Shown one piece after another: positions 30,083 to 36,916 of a DNA stretch of 64,000 nt; positions within the stretch are counted from its first letter, which is position 1, and every line of letters begins with the position of its first letter. The DNA comes from Marinobacterium sp. GTDB lineage: Bacteria > Pseudomonadota > Gammaproteobacteria > Pseudomonadales > Balneatricaceae. A program made the translations under genes and the position numbers. The notes under the pieces are model-generated. The model was not told the DNA's origin. It saw only the letters and a list, made by a program, of their open reading frames with translations, and ran no database searches. The stretch lies in NCBI GenBank assembly GCA_030602245.1, contig JAUWAC010000001.1:186001-250000 (forward strand). The letters are read 5' to 3'.

Positions 30083-31054
30083 TCACGGGGTGGTGACGAC
30101 GCCCCACGGATAACGGCCGACCTTGATTGAGCGTTCGACCTTCAGATCGTCCACATTGATGACCGACACATCACCGCTGACGCCGTTGGTGGTCAGCAGG
30201 TAACGGCCATCCGGCGTGAACGCCATATGCCAGACCCGGCGTCCTACCAGCAGATAGTCGAGCACCTCGTAGCTGTTGGCGTCGACTACCGCCACGTGGT
30301 TGGCCGGCCCGAGCGCAACAAACGCATAGCGGCCATCGCGGGAGAGCTTGACCCCGACCGGCTGGATCTTGTCCGGATGGATGCCCTTGATCTCGAACGT
30401 CAGCTTTTTGATGATCTGTCGACTGGGGACATCGACCACCGATACGGTGCCGCCAATCTCGGCCGATGCCCACAGCAGCTGTCCGTCCTCACGGAACTCC
30501 ACGTGACGCGGACGCTGATCCACCAATGTGTTGTCCACCAGCGCGTGCGTCTGCGTATCGATCCAGTGCAGCATGTTGGTGGTTTCACTGGTATTCACCG
30601 CCCAGCGGCCATCGGGGCTCACCGCCATGCCTTCCGGCTCGACGCCGACTTCGATCTGCGCCAGCACCTCGTGGGTCTGCGTATCCACCACCGTCACCAG
30701 GGCATCGTCTTCGTTGGAGATGTAGAGCTTGCGGTTATCCGGGTGCAGGGCGAACTGCTCCGGGTCTGCCCCGGAGGGCAGGTTGGCGATGATGCGCCGG
30801 GTTGCCAGATCCATCACCTGTACGGTGTCGGAGTCGCTGGCGCAGATATAGAGCTTGCTGCCATCCTTTGACAGTGCGATGCCGCGCGGGCGCTCGCCGA
30901 CCTCGATGGTTTCGACAACCTGCCAGCTGTTCAGATCCAGCACCGACAGGGTGTCGTCCTTCTCATTGGAAATATAGGCGACACTGGCATGGGCGGTGCC
31001 GGCGGCGGCCAGTGCGCCGGCCAGCAGTGACATCACGAATCGGCTGCGTTTCAT
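30083..31054 (-). CDS. YVTN beta-propeller protein, PQQ-dependent catabolism-associated (PedA2-like)
   Basis: A 323-residue secreted protein: a signal peptide ending AGTAHA near residue 23, then seven or so repeats of the form AVSPDGRWAVNTSETTN and LSKDGSKLYICASDSD, typical of YVTN propellers. The family is strongly associated with quinoprotein alcohol dehydrogenase clusters. The start follows AAGGATTTAGCT. In the P. putida PedA1A2BC set the equivalent gene occupies the same place between the binding protein and the ATPase. Its exact role, perhaps as a periplasmic component of the transporter, is unknown. Confidence 0.9.
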   Translation of the reverse strand: MKRSRFVMSLLAGALAAAGTAHASVAYISNEKDDTLSVLDLNSWQVVETIEVGERPRGIALSKDGSKLYICASDSDTVQVMDLATRRIIANLPSGADPEQFALHPDNRKLYISNEDDALVTVVDTQTHEVLAQIEVGVEPEGMAVSPDGRWAVNTSETTNMLHWIDTQTHALVDNTLVDQRPRHVEFREDGQLLWASAEIGGTVSVVDVPSRQIIKKLTFEIKGIHPDKIQPVGVKLSRDGRYAFVALGPANHVAVVDANSYEVLDYLLVGRRVWHMAFTPDGRYLLTTNGVSGDVSVINVDDLKVERSIKVGRYPWGVVTTP

Positions 31055-31071
31055 AGCTAAATCCTTCCTGC

Positions 31072-32241
31072 TTATTCGACGACCCGGCAACCGCTCTCCG
31101 GCTCATCGAAGCCGAGCGTATCCAGATCGGTATGGGGGTGAAGAAAGCCATCCTGGGGGGACTGCGAGACCAGCGCGCGCGGATGCACCAGCGCAATGGG
31201 CTGGCGCAGCTGGCCGCTCCAGTGGCGGAAGTTGAGCTTGCGGCCCTTGAACGCCGCCAGCTCGAATTGATCCGACAGGATGTAGTCGCGCAGCCGGGCA
31301 GGGTCATTGCTGCCGGTACGGGTCACCGCCTCGGCGAGGGTGCGCACACCGGCCCAGCTGGCGTAGTCCTTCTCGTTCATCCAGCGCTGCGCCTGCGCCT
31401 CGAAGCGGCTGTGCAACTGAGCCGCGCCCCAGGCCTCGATCATCTTGTGCCAACCCACCGGCATCAGCCCCTGGGTGCCGACGACCGGGCGCGGCAGGCC
31501 GGTGTTGTAGGGCAGGTATTCGCCGAAATCACCGCGTTCGTCGGCGACCACGACGACGTCATACTCGGCGCCGGCGGTAAACGGCGGCAGTTCTTTCTGA
31601 GCGGTGCGGCGCAGGTCGGTATCGAAACTCCACGCCTTTTCGGCGACGATGCGGCCGCCAAATCGTTTCGCGGCGCGTCGGATGGCATCGGCAAATGCCT
31701 GATCATCGGCCGTGTTGCCACGCACCAGCAGCCAGCGATTCCAGCGCCGATAGATCAGCCATTGCGCCAGTGCGTCGGCCAGCATCGCCCGCGACGGGAT
31801 CGTATGCAGCAGCTGATCGATGCACTGATCGGTGCGCAGGGCGTCAGCGCGGCTGCCCGCGTTGATCAGCAGGCTATCGTCCGGCAGGGCCTCGCGCAGG
31901 GCTGCCAGTGTCGCTGCGTCGGTGTTGAGCACGAACAGGCGCAGGCCGCGGTCGTACAGTGCCCGCGAATCGGCAACCAGTTGCCGGGCGTCCTCACCCT
32001 CGATTGTGTGCAGTTCATAGTGGTGCTTCAGGAAGCGCCCGGTGGTGTTGCTGTCGGCGATCGCCAGCTGTGCCCCCTGACGACCGGCATCGTCGGGTTC
32101 GGGAATGATATTGGAGAGCACAGGTCCGCGATCAATGATCTGGCCGACGTAGGCGACATCCACATTCAGGGCGGACCTGGCGGCCGGGCTGAAGGGCAAC
32201 AGGCAGGCGATACCTGCAGCCAGAAGGCGGTTTCTCAGCAT
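31072..32241 (-). CDS. ABC transporter substrate-binding protein, PQQ alcohol dehydrogenase system (PedA1-like)
   Basis: A 389-residue periplasmic protein with a signal peptide (MLRNRLLAAGIACLLPFSPAARSA) and a two-lobed, Leu/Ile/Val-binding-protein-like fold; recognisable stretches are VDVAYVGQIIDRGP, IAEKAWSFDTDLRRTAQ-like (here IVAEKAWSFDTD) and WMNEKDYASWAGVRTLAEAV. The frame runs on upstream across a plus-strand gene, but the signal peptide fixes the start near 32241. First gene of the leftward operon. The substrate could be a lanthanide complex by analogy with PedA1; that is an inference. Confidence 0.85.
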   Translation of the reverse strand: MLRNRLLAAGIACLLPFSPAARSALNVDVAYVGQIIDRGPVLSNIIPEPDDAGRQGAQLAIADSNTTGRFLKHHYELHTIEGEDARQLVADSRALYDRGLRLFVLNTDAATLAALREALPDDSLLINAGSRADALRTDQCIDQLLHTIPSRAMLADALAQWLIYRRWNRWLLVRGNTADDQAFADAIRRAAKRFGGRIVAEKAWSFDTDLRRTAQKELPPFTAGAEYDVVVVADERGDFGEYLPYNTGLPRPVVGTQGLMPVGWHKMIEAWGAAQLHSRFEAQAQRWMNEKDYASWAGVRTLAEAVTRTGSNDPARLRDYILSDQFELAAFKGRKLNFRHWSGQLRQPIALVHPRALVSQSPQDGFLHPHTDLDTLGFDEPESGCRVVE

Positions 32242-32325
32242 AGTCGATCGTATTGTTGTTATGGATGCATTCAGCTTAGGGAGGGGGTGACGTCGGTGAA
32301 ATATGCTGAAGGTCGCAAACAAATG

Positions 32326-32340
32326 GTACTCAAGTAGCAT
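32326..32340 (+). promoter_or_regulatory. PQQ-regulon box, cupredoxin-like gene (divergent region)
   Basis: GTACTCAAGTAGCAT matches the pqqA box (GTTCCAAAGTACCAT) at 11 of 15 positions. A TAGCAT sequence at 32362, 36 bases after the box start, is the candidate -10 element. Bases 32323-32340 are also a near palindrome (ATGGTACT-CA-AGTAGCAT, 7 of 8 paired), so one site could serve the leftward ABC operon too. Confidence 0.5.
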
Positions 32341-32412
32341 TTTGCGCAGCGGGGCCGCCTCTAGCATGGGAAGGCAATCGAATCCGAACCTTTCAGCGAC
32401 AGGAGCCCGACG

Positions 32413-32844
32413 ATGATCTCTGCACGCAACACCCTGCTGGCGTTCGCCGCAACGACACTGATGGCCGGCCCGCTGCATGCCGCCGGTGACCTGACCACCC
32501 GCCCCGAGGCGCTGCCGGATCTGGTGCTTGGCAGCGAGCAGAGCGACTACGCGATGTCGCAGACGGTCTACGAGATGGAAACCGGACAGGCGTACAGCCT
32601 CAGGATCATCTCCACCGGACGCAAGGAATACGCGATCCGCGCACCGGAGTTCTTCACCTCGATCTACCTGCGCAAGGTCGAGGCCGGTGATATGGAGATC
32701 AAGGCGATGACGCTGACCGAGCTTGAGTTTGAGCAGGAGGGGGAAGCCGAGATCTACTTCGTGCCGATCAAGCCCGGTACCTTCGAGTTTTACTCCGATG
32801 GTCTCGAAAACAAGGGGATGGTGGGCCAGTTTCGCGTCAAATGA
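32413..32844 (+). CDS. Periplasmic cupredoxin-like protein without copper ligands
   Basis: A 143-residue secreted protein: signal peptide ending GPLHAA, then a beta-rich domain whose C-terminal part reads FVPIKPGTFEFYSDGLENKGMVG, the layout of a cupredoxin ligand loop (normally PGTYEFYCxxxxHxxxM). The Cys is replaced by Ser and the mature protein has no Cys and no His at all; only the Met of KGM remains. Copper binding of type 1 is therefore not expected. It lies between the divergent ABC operon and cytochrome c550, with GACAGGAG upstream. Function unknown; similar genes accompany PQQ alcohol dehydrogenases. Confidence 0.75.
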   Translation: MISARNTLLAFAATTLMAGPLHAAGDLTTRPEALPDLVLGSEQSDYAMSQTVYEMETGQAYSLRIISTGRKEYAIRAPEFFTSIYLRKVEAGDMEIKAMTLTELEFEQEGEAEIYFVPIKPGTFEFYSDGLENKGMVGQFRVK

Positions 32845-32858
32845 TCCCGCTCGGGCTA

Positions 32859-32873
32859 CTACCATCGGACCAT
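32859..32873 (+). promoter_or_regulatory. PQQ-regulon box upstream of cytochrome c550
   Basis: CTACCATCGGACCAT matches the exaC box CTGCCAAGGGACCAT at 12 of 15 positions, and both are followed by five bases and then GTCTG. The position expected for a -10 element (32896-32901) reads CCAATA, a weak match. Confidence 0.5.
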
Positions 32874-33020
32874 CTTTTGTCTGCCAAGGTGCAATCCAAT
32901 ACGCGCGGCCGCTGCGCCATGATGACGTCAGTTCCATGCTCTCGTGTACCCAACCTCGAAGCATATCTGGCGTTTAACCGGCTGCTAACGGCCGCTCCAT
33001 AACAAGAACGGGTGAGTATT

Positions 33021-33464
33021 ATGGCAAAGCATTTTCATATCCCTGCACTGGCGCTGTCTGCACTGATCGCATCGGGCATCAGCTCTCAGGCGATGGCGCA
33101 CGGCGATGTGACGCCACAGGCGGTCAACGTTGAGGGGCTGACGCCGCTCGGTGACGAGTGGGCCGACACCAACCCCTACCGCAAACCCAGCGACGACTTC
33201 GAGCTGGCCGTCGAGATCGGCTCCTCTGCCTACAACCAGAACTGCGCGCGCTGTCACGGTCTGGAAGCGATTTCCGGCGGTATCGCGCCGGATCTGCGCC
33301 TGTTGACGCCGGACTTCGATGGCGACGACTGGTACAAGTACCGTGTCATCAACGGCGCGGTGCGCGATGGCAAGGTGTACATGCCGAAGATGGCCGAGAC
33401 GCTGAGCCAGGAAGCGCTGTGGGCAATCAAGACCTACCTGGATGTAAGGCATGAAGAGATGTAA
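33021..33464 (+). CDS. pedF: Cytochrome c550, PedF type
   Basis: A 147-residue periplasmic electron carrier that takes electrons from the quinoprotein alcohol dehydrogenase. Signal peptide ending AMAHG near residue 27, one haem site CARCH (Cys75, Cys78, His79) and a candidate axial Met in VYMPKMAE (Met121 or Met124). The start is the ATG after GGTGAG; a GTG three codons upstream is also in frame. Its end overlaps the next gene by 14 bases. Upstream lies a copy of the shared regulatory box. Confidence 0.9.
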   Translation: MAKHFHIPALALSALIASGISSQAMAHGDVTPQAVNVEGLTPLGDEWADTNPYRKPSDDFELAVEIGSSAYNQNCARCHGLEAISGGIAPDLRLLTPDFDGDDWYKYRVINGAVRDGKVYMPKMAETLSQEALWAIKTYLDVRHEEM

Positions 33465-34362
33465 GGCGCTTGGCTGGCTGCTTGCGCTCTGTCTGCTGAT
33501 CGGTGGACAGGCGCAGGCGCGCCTCTACGATGATGTCATCGCGTCCGGCTATGTTCGCATCGGCGTCTACCGCGACTTCCCGCCGTACTCCTGGGAGCAG
33601 GATGGCAACGCCCACGGCATCGACGTCGCGCTCGGACAGGCGATTGCGGATGCGCTCGGCGTTGAGCTGCGCCTGCACTGGATGACGCCGGACGAGACGC
33701 TTGATGACGATCTGCGTAACAACGTCTGGAAGGGGCATTACCTCGACAAGGACGAGGACAACCCGCTGGCGCTGAAGAACGTGGCCGACGTCATGCTGCG
33801 CGTCCCCTACGATCGTGACTTCTCCTATAAGCGCGATGCCCTCGGCCTGCTCGTCAACGAGCTGGTGGTGATGATGTCGCCGTACCATCAGGAGCGCTGG
33901 CAGCTCGCGTTCGATACCGAAAAGCTGGATGCCGTGCGCACGCTGGCCAAGTTCCAATACCACCCGATCGGAGTCGAGATCGACAGCCTGCCGGCGTTTT
34001 ACCTGACCTCGGCACTGCAGGGTCGCATGCGTGAGCAGACGCACCACTACGCCAATGCGCGTGAGGCGTTTGCAGCGATGCAGCAGGGGCGGGTGAGTGC
34101 CGTCATGGCGATGCGTTCGGAGATCGACTGGTTGCTGCATGAAACAGGCGGTGCGCGCTATCGCCGCGCCGAAAACGGCTTTCCGGCGATGGGCAAACAG
34201 GCCTGGGACATCGGCATCGCGGTGGCCGAGGACAGCCGTGATCTGGGCTACGCCGTCGAGGCGCTGTTCGATCGCATGATCCGCGACGGCAGCATGGCGC
34301 AGCTGTTTGCCCGCTATGGCGTCACCTACGAGCGACCCTCTCTGTACATGGCGGGTTCCTGA
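33451..34362 (+). CDS. Quinoprotein dehydrogenase-associated SBP, MoxJ-like
   Basis: A 303-residue periplasmic protein of the extracellular solute-binding family 3: signal peptide ending GQAQA, then SGYVRIGVYRDFPPYSWEQDG and GIDVALGQAIADALG, the type II binding fold seen in MoxJ/XoxJ proteins. In methylotrophs such proteins act as partners of the quinoprotein dehydrogenase, not as transporters. It starts inside the cytochrome c gene (14-base overlap), so the two are translated together, which supports a role with the dehydrogenase. No dedicated permease is adjacent in frame. Confidence 0.85.
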   Translation: MKRCKALGWLLALCLLIGGQAQARLYDDVIASGYVRIGVYRDFPPYSWEQDGNAHGIDVALGQAIADALGVELRLHWMTPDETLDDDLRNNVWKGHYLDKDEDNPLALKNVADVMLRVPYDRDFSYKRDALGLLVNELVVMMSPYHQERWQLAFDTEKLDAVRTLAKFQYHPIGVEIDSLPAFYLTSALQGRMREQTHHYANAREAFAAMQQGRVSAVMAMRSEIDWLLHETGGARYRRAENGFPAMGKQAWDIGIAVAEDSRDLGYAVEALFDRMIRDGSMAQLFARYGVTYERPSLYMAGS

Positions 34363-34447
34363 GCGGCCGGCGGCCTGGGGCATGACGCCCCGCGCCGACC
34401 GTCGCTTGATACCCGCACTGGCACAATAACAACAATCAGGTGCTGCC

Positions 34448-35401
34448 ATGTTTGTAACCGTGGTCAGAATCACGCTGCTGTTCATTCTCTCTCTGCCCGC
34501 CGCGCTCTCTGCGCAGGAGCTGCCGAGCGTGCGTGTCGGCATGTTGCAGTTCGGTACCGCGCATTGGGAGCTGGCCCATATCCGCAATGCCGGCCTTGAC
34601 CGTCACTACGGCTACCGTCTCGAGCTGATACCGCTGGCCAACTCATCCGCCGGGCGTCTGGCACTCAGTGCCGGCAGCGTCGACTGGATCGTTTCCGACT
34701 GGGTCTGGGCGGCACAGCGCACGCTGGCGGGAGAAGCGCTGCGCTTTATCCCGTTCTCGACCCGAATCGGTGAATTGCTCGTGCCCAGCGCCAGCCCGGT
34801 GCGGTCACTGGCGGATCTGTCTGGAAAACGCATCGGCGTCGCGGGCGGCCCTCAGGGCAAGAGCTGGCAACTGTTACAGGCGGCGGCCCGGTTGCAGGGT
34901 GTCGATCTGACCACGGCGGCCTCGGTCAGCTTCGGCTCGCCGCCGCTGCTCGGGAGAGAGCTGCAGCAGGGGCGGATCGATGCGCTGCTGACCTTCTGGC
35001 ACTTTGCCGCCCGCCTGCGGGCACGCGGTGATTACCGCACGCTGATCGGCGCCGACGAGATTGCCGCGCAACTGGGACTGGACCCGGCACTGCCGATGCT
35101 CGGCTACCTGGCCAGGGCATCATTTGTAGTTGAAAAACATGCGCTTGCGAACGCTTTTGCATCCTCAGTCTACGCTGCAAAACGCCAACTGCGCGACGAT
35201 CGCCACTGGCCTGCACTCCGGCCGTTGATGCGCGCCGACGCGGAGGCGGATTTCGCGGCGCTGCGCCACGGCTACCGTGCGGGAGAGCCGCAGGCACGCC
35301 TGTCACCGGCGCTGATCGACTCGGCTGTCCGTGCCTGGCCGCTGCTCGGTGACCCGGACAGGCCGCTGCCGCGTGACATCTTTATCGGCGTGGGTGAGTG
35401 A
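34448..35401 (+). CDS. ABC transporter substrate-binding protein, NMT1/SsuA-like
   Basis: A 317-residue secreted protein: signal peptide ending ALSAQ, then VRVGMLQFGTAHWELAHIRNAGLD and IVSDWVWAAQRTL in the pattern of sulfonate/nitrate/thiamine-precursor binding proteins, with RSLADLSGKRIGVAGGPQGKSW in the middle (in part). Its TGA shares bases with the ATG of the permease gene. It is the first gene of a three-gene importer set embedded in the PQQ island, directly before the alcohol dehydrogenase. The ligand is not evident. Confidence 0.85.
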   Translation: MFVTVVRITLLFILSLPAALSAQELPSVRVGMLQFGTAHWELAHIRNAGLDRHYGYRLELIPLANSSAGRLALSAGSVDWIVSDWVWAAQRTLAGEALRFIPFSTRIGELLVPSASPVRSLADLSGKRIGVAGGPQGKSWQLLQAAARLQGVDLTTAASVSFGSPPLLGRELQQGRIDALLTFWHFAARLRARGDYRTLIGADEIAAQLGLDPALPMLGYLARASFVVEKHALANAFASSVYAAKRQLRDDRHWPALRPLMRADAEADFAALRHGYRAGEPQARLSPALIDSAVRAWPLLGDPDRPLPRDIFIGVGE

Positions 35402-36159
35402 TGCTGGCCCGCCTGCGTGACTACCTCTGCGTCATCACTGGCCTTGTCCTGATCTGGCAGCTGTTTGCGCTGGTGCTCGCCGATCCGCTGCTGCCGGGCC
35501 CTGTACAGGTGGCCGCCACGATCGGCAGTGAGTGGCAAAGCGGTGCCTTGTCGCATCATCTGTTGGTGACGCTGCGCCGGGTGCTGATCGCGTTTGTGTT
35601 TGCCATGCTGCTCGGCAGCCTGATGGGGTGGGTGATGGGGCGCTCGGTGCGCAGCGACCGGTTGCTGGATCCGATACTGGTGCTGATGCTCAACCTGCCG
35701 GCACTGGTGCTGATTATCCTGCTCTACGTCTGGATGGGGCTGGTCGAGTCGGCCGCGGTTCTGGCAGTGATCCTCAACAAGCTGCCCAATGTGGCGGTGA
35801 CGATGCGCGAGGGCGTGCGCAGTCTCGATCCTCAGCTGGAGGAGATGGCCCGTATCTACCGTTTCAATGGCCGGCAGCGGGTGATGGATCTCTGGCTGCC
35901 GCAGCTGTTTCCCTACCTGATGGCAGCCACCCGCGGCGGCCTTGCGCTGATCTGGAAGATCGTCCTCGTGGTCGAGCTGCTCGGCCGTTCGGATGGGGTC
36001 GGCTTCCAGCTGCACCTGGCGTTTCAGCTGTTTGATGTCGCGGCGATTCTCGCCTACAGCCTCAGTTTTATTCTCGTCGTGCAGGCGGTCGAGTGGCTGT
36101 TACTGCAGCCGCTGGAGCGGCGTGCACGGCGCTGGCAGGGGGCGGTGCAGGGTGCTTGA
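35401..36159 (+). CDS. ABC transporter permease, SsuC/TauC-like
   Basis: A 252-residue inner-membrane permease with about six hydrophobic segments and the BPD-type coupling loop EMARIYRFNGRQRVMDLWLPQLFPYLMAATRGG (shown by its family pattern around residue 160). It starts at the ATG overlapping the stop of the binding-protein gene (TGATG) and overlaps the ATPase gene by 8 bases, so the three genes form one importer. Close relatives move sulfonates or taurine, but the context is alcohol oxidation. Confidence 0.88.
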   Translation: MLARLRDYLCVITGLVLIWQLFALVLADPLLPGPVQVAATIGSEWQSGALSHHLLVTLRRVLIAFVFAMLLGSLMGWVMGRSVRSDRLLDPILVLMLNLPALVLIILLYVWMGLVESAAVLAVILNKLPNVAVTMREGVRSLDPQLEEMARIYRFNGRQRVMDLWLPQLFPYLMAATRGGLALIWKIVLVVELLGRSDGVGFQLHLAFQLFDVAAILAYSLSFILVVQAVEWLLLQPLERRARRWQGAVQGA

Positions 36160-36784
36160 GCTGATGGTACGACACAAGGCGTATGACCGCGTGCTGCTCG
36201 AATCCCTGCAGCTGCAGATCCGTGCAGGGGAGCGTGTTGCCCTGATCGGGCCCTCCGGCAGCGGCAAAACCACGCTGCTGAACATCATTGCCGGCCTCGA
36301 TTCGGCGTTTGACGGCCATCGCCGCTGCACACCATCGCTGCGGATCGCCTACATGTTTCAGGAGCCGAGGCTGCTGCCGTGGCGCACCGTGGCGCAGAAC
36401 CTGAGACTGGCCGGGGCCGCGCCAAACCAGATAGTGCAGTTGTTGCGCGAGGTCGAGCTCGAAGCGGTCGAGGATCTGTATCCGCGTCAGCTGTCGCTGG
36501 GCATGGCGCGACGGGTCGCACTGGCCCGGGCGCTGGCGCTGCAGCCCGATCTTCTGCTACTGGATGAGCCCCTCGTTTCGCTGGATCCGGCGACCGCCGA
36601 GCGCATGCGACAGTTGCTGTGCCGCCTGCTGGCGCGTCGTCCCGGTCTCAGTCTGGTGCTTGTCTCCCATGACCCCCGCGATGCCGATGCGCTGGCCACG
36701 CGGACCCTCGCGCTGACGCCGAATGCTGCCCCGAGCGATGTGCGCGACAACGACCGCGCCAGGCAGGGTATTACTACCAAGTAA
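36152..36784 (+). CDS. ABC transporter ATP-binding protein, SsuB-like
   Basis: A 210-residue ATPase with Walker A GPSGSGKTT, a Q-loop MFQEPRLLPW, the signature region as LSLGMARRVALARAL (LSLGM instead of LSGGQ) and Walker B LLLLDEPLVSLD. It is shorter than typical SsuB (about 255). The start is GTG at 36152, which gives LELMVRHKAYDRVL as first strand; an ATG at 36164 is an alternative. Last gene of the importer set; the next gene is the quinoprotein dehydrogenase, 132 bases on. Confidence 0.87.
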   Translation: MLELMVRHKAYDRVLLESLQLQIRAGERVALIGPSGSGKTTLLNIIAGLDSAFDGHRRCTPSLRIAYMFQEPRLLPWRTVAQNLRLAGAAPNQIVQLLREVELEAVEDLYPRQLSLGMARRVALARALALQPDLLLLDEPLVSLDPATAERMRQLLCRLLARRPGLSLVLVSHDPRDADALATRTLALTPNAAPSDVRDNDRARQGITTK

Positions 36785-36788
36785 CGAG
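36774..36788 (+). promoter_or_regulatory. Candidate PQQ-regulon box upstream of the alcohol dehydrogenase
   Basis: CTACCAAGTAACGAG matches the exaC box at 10 of 15 positions and sits in the inverted repeat TTACT-ACCA-AGTAA (36771-36784). It overlaps the stop of the upstream ATPase gene and no good -10 element lies at the spacing seen for exaC and pqqA, so this is the weakest of the sites. Confidence 0.3.
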
Positions 36789-36916
36789 AAAACTGCTTCG
36801 GCCGGTCAATTGTTGGAAATCGGGCCGGCAACAAGAATAGCTGCAGAATCGGGCGCATGTCCCGATCGCGGGTAGCTCCCGAATCCAATAAGAATGATTC
36901 CGTTAAGGAGACGACA

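Noticed and set aside
31132-32337. 401-codon plus-strand open frame opposite the PedA1-like binding protein
   Set aside because: The minus strand encodes a protein with signal peptide and recognised fold in an operon with correct spacing; the plus-strand frame has no ribosome site or family pattern.
32242-32964. Extension of the PedA1-like frame upstream of 32241
   Set aside because: It would overlap the cupredoxin-like gene on the other strand; the signal peptide beginning MLRNRLLAAG sets the start at 32241.
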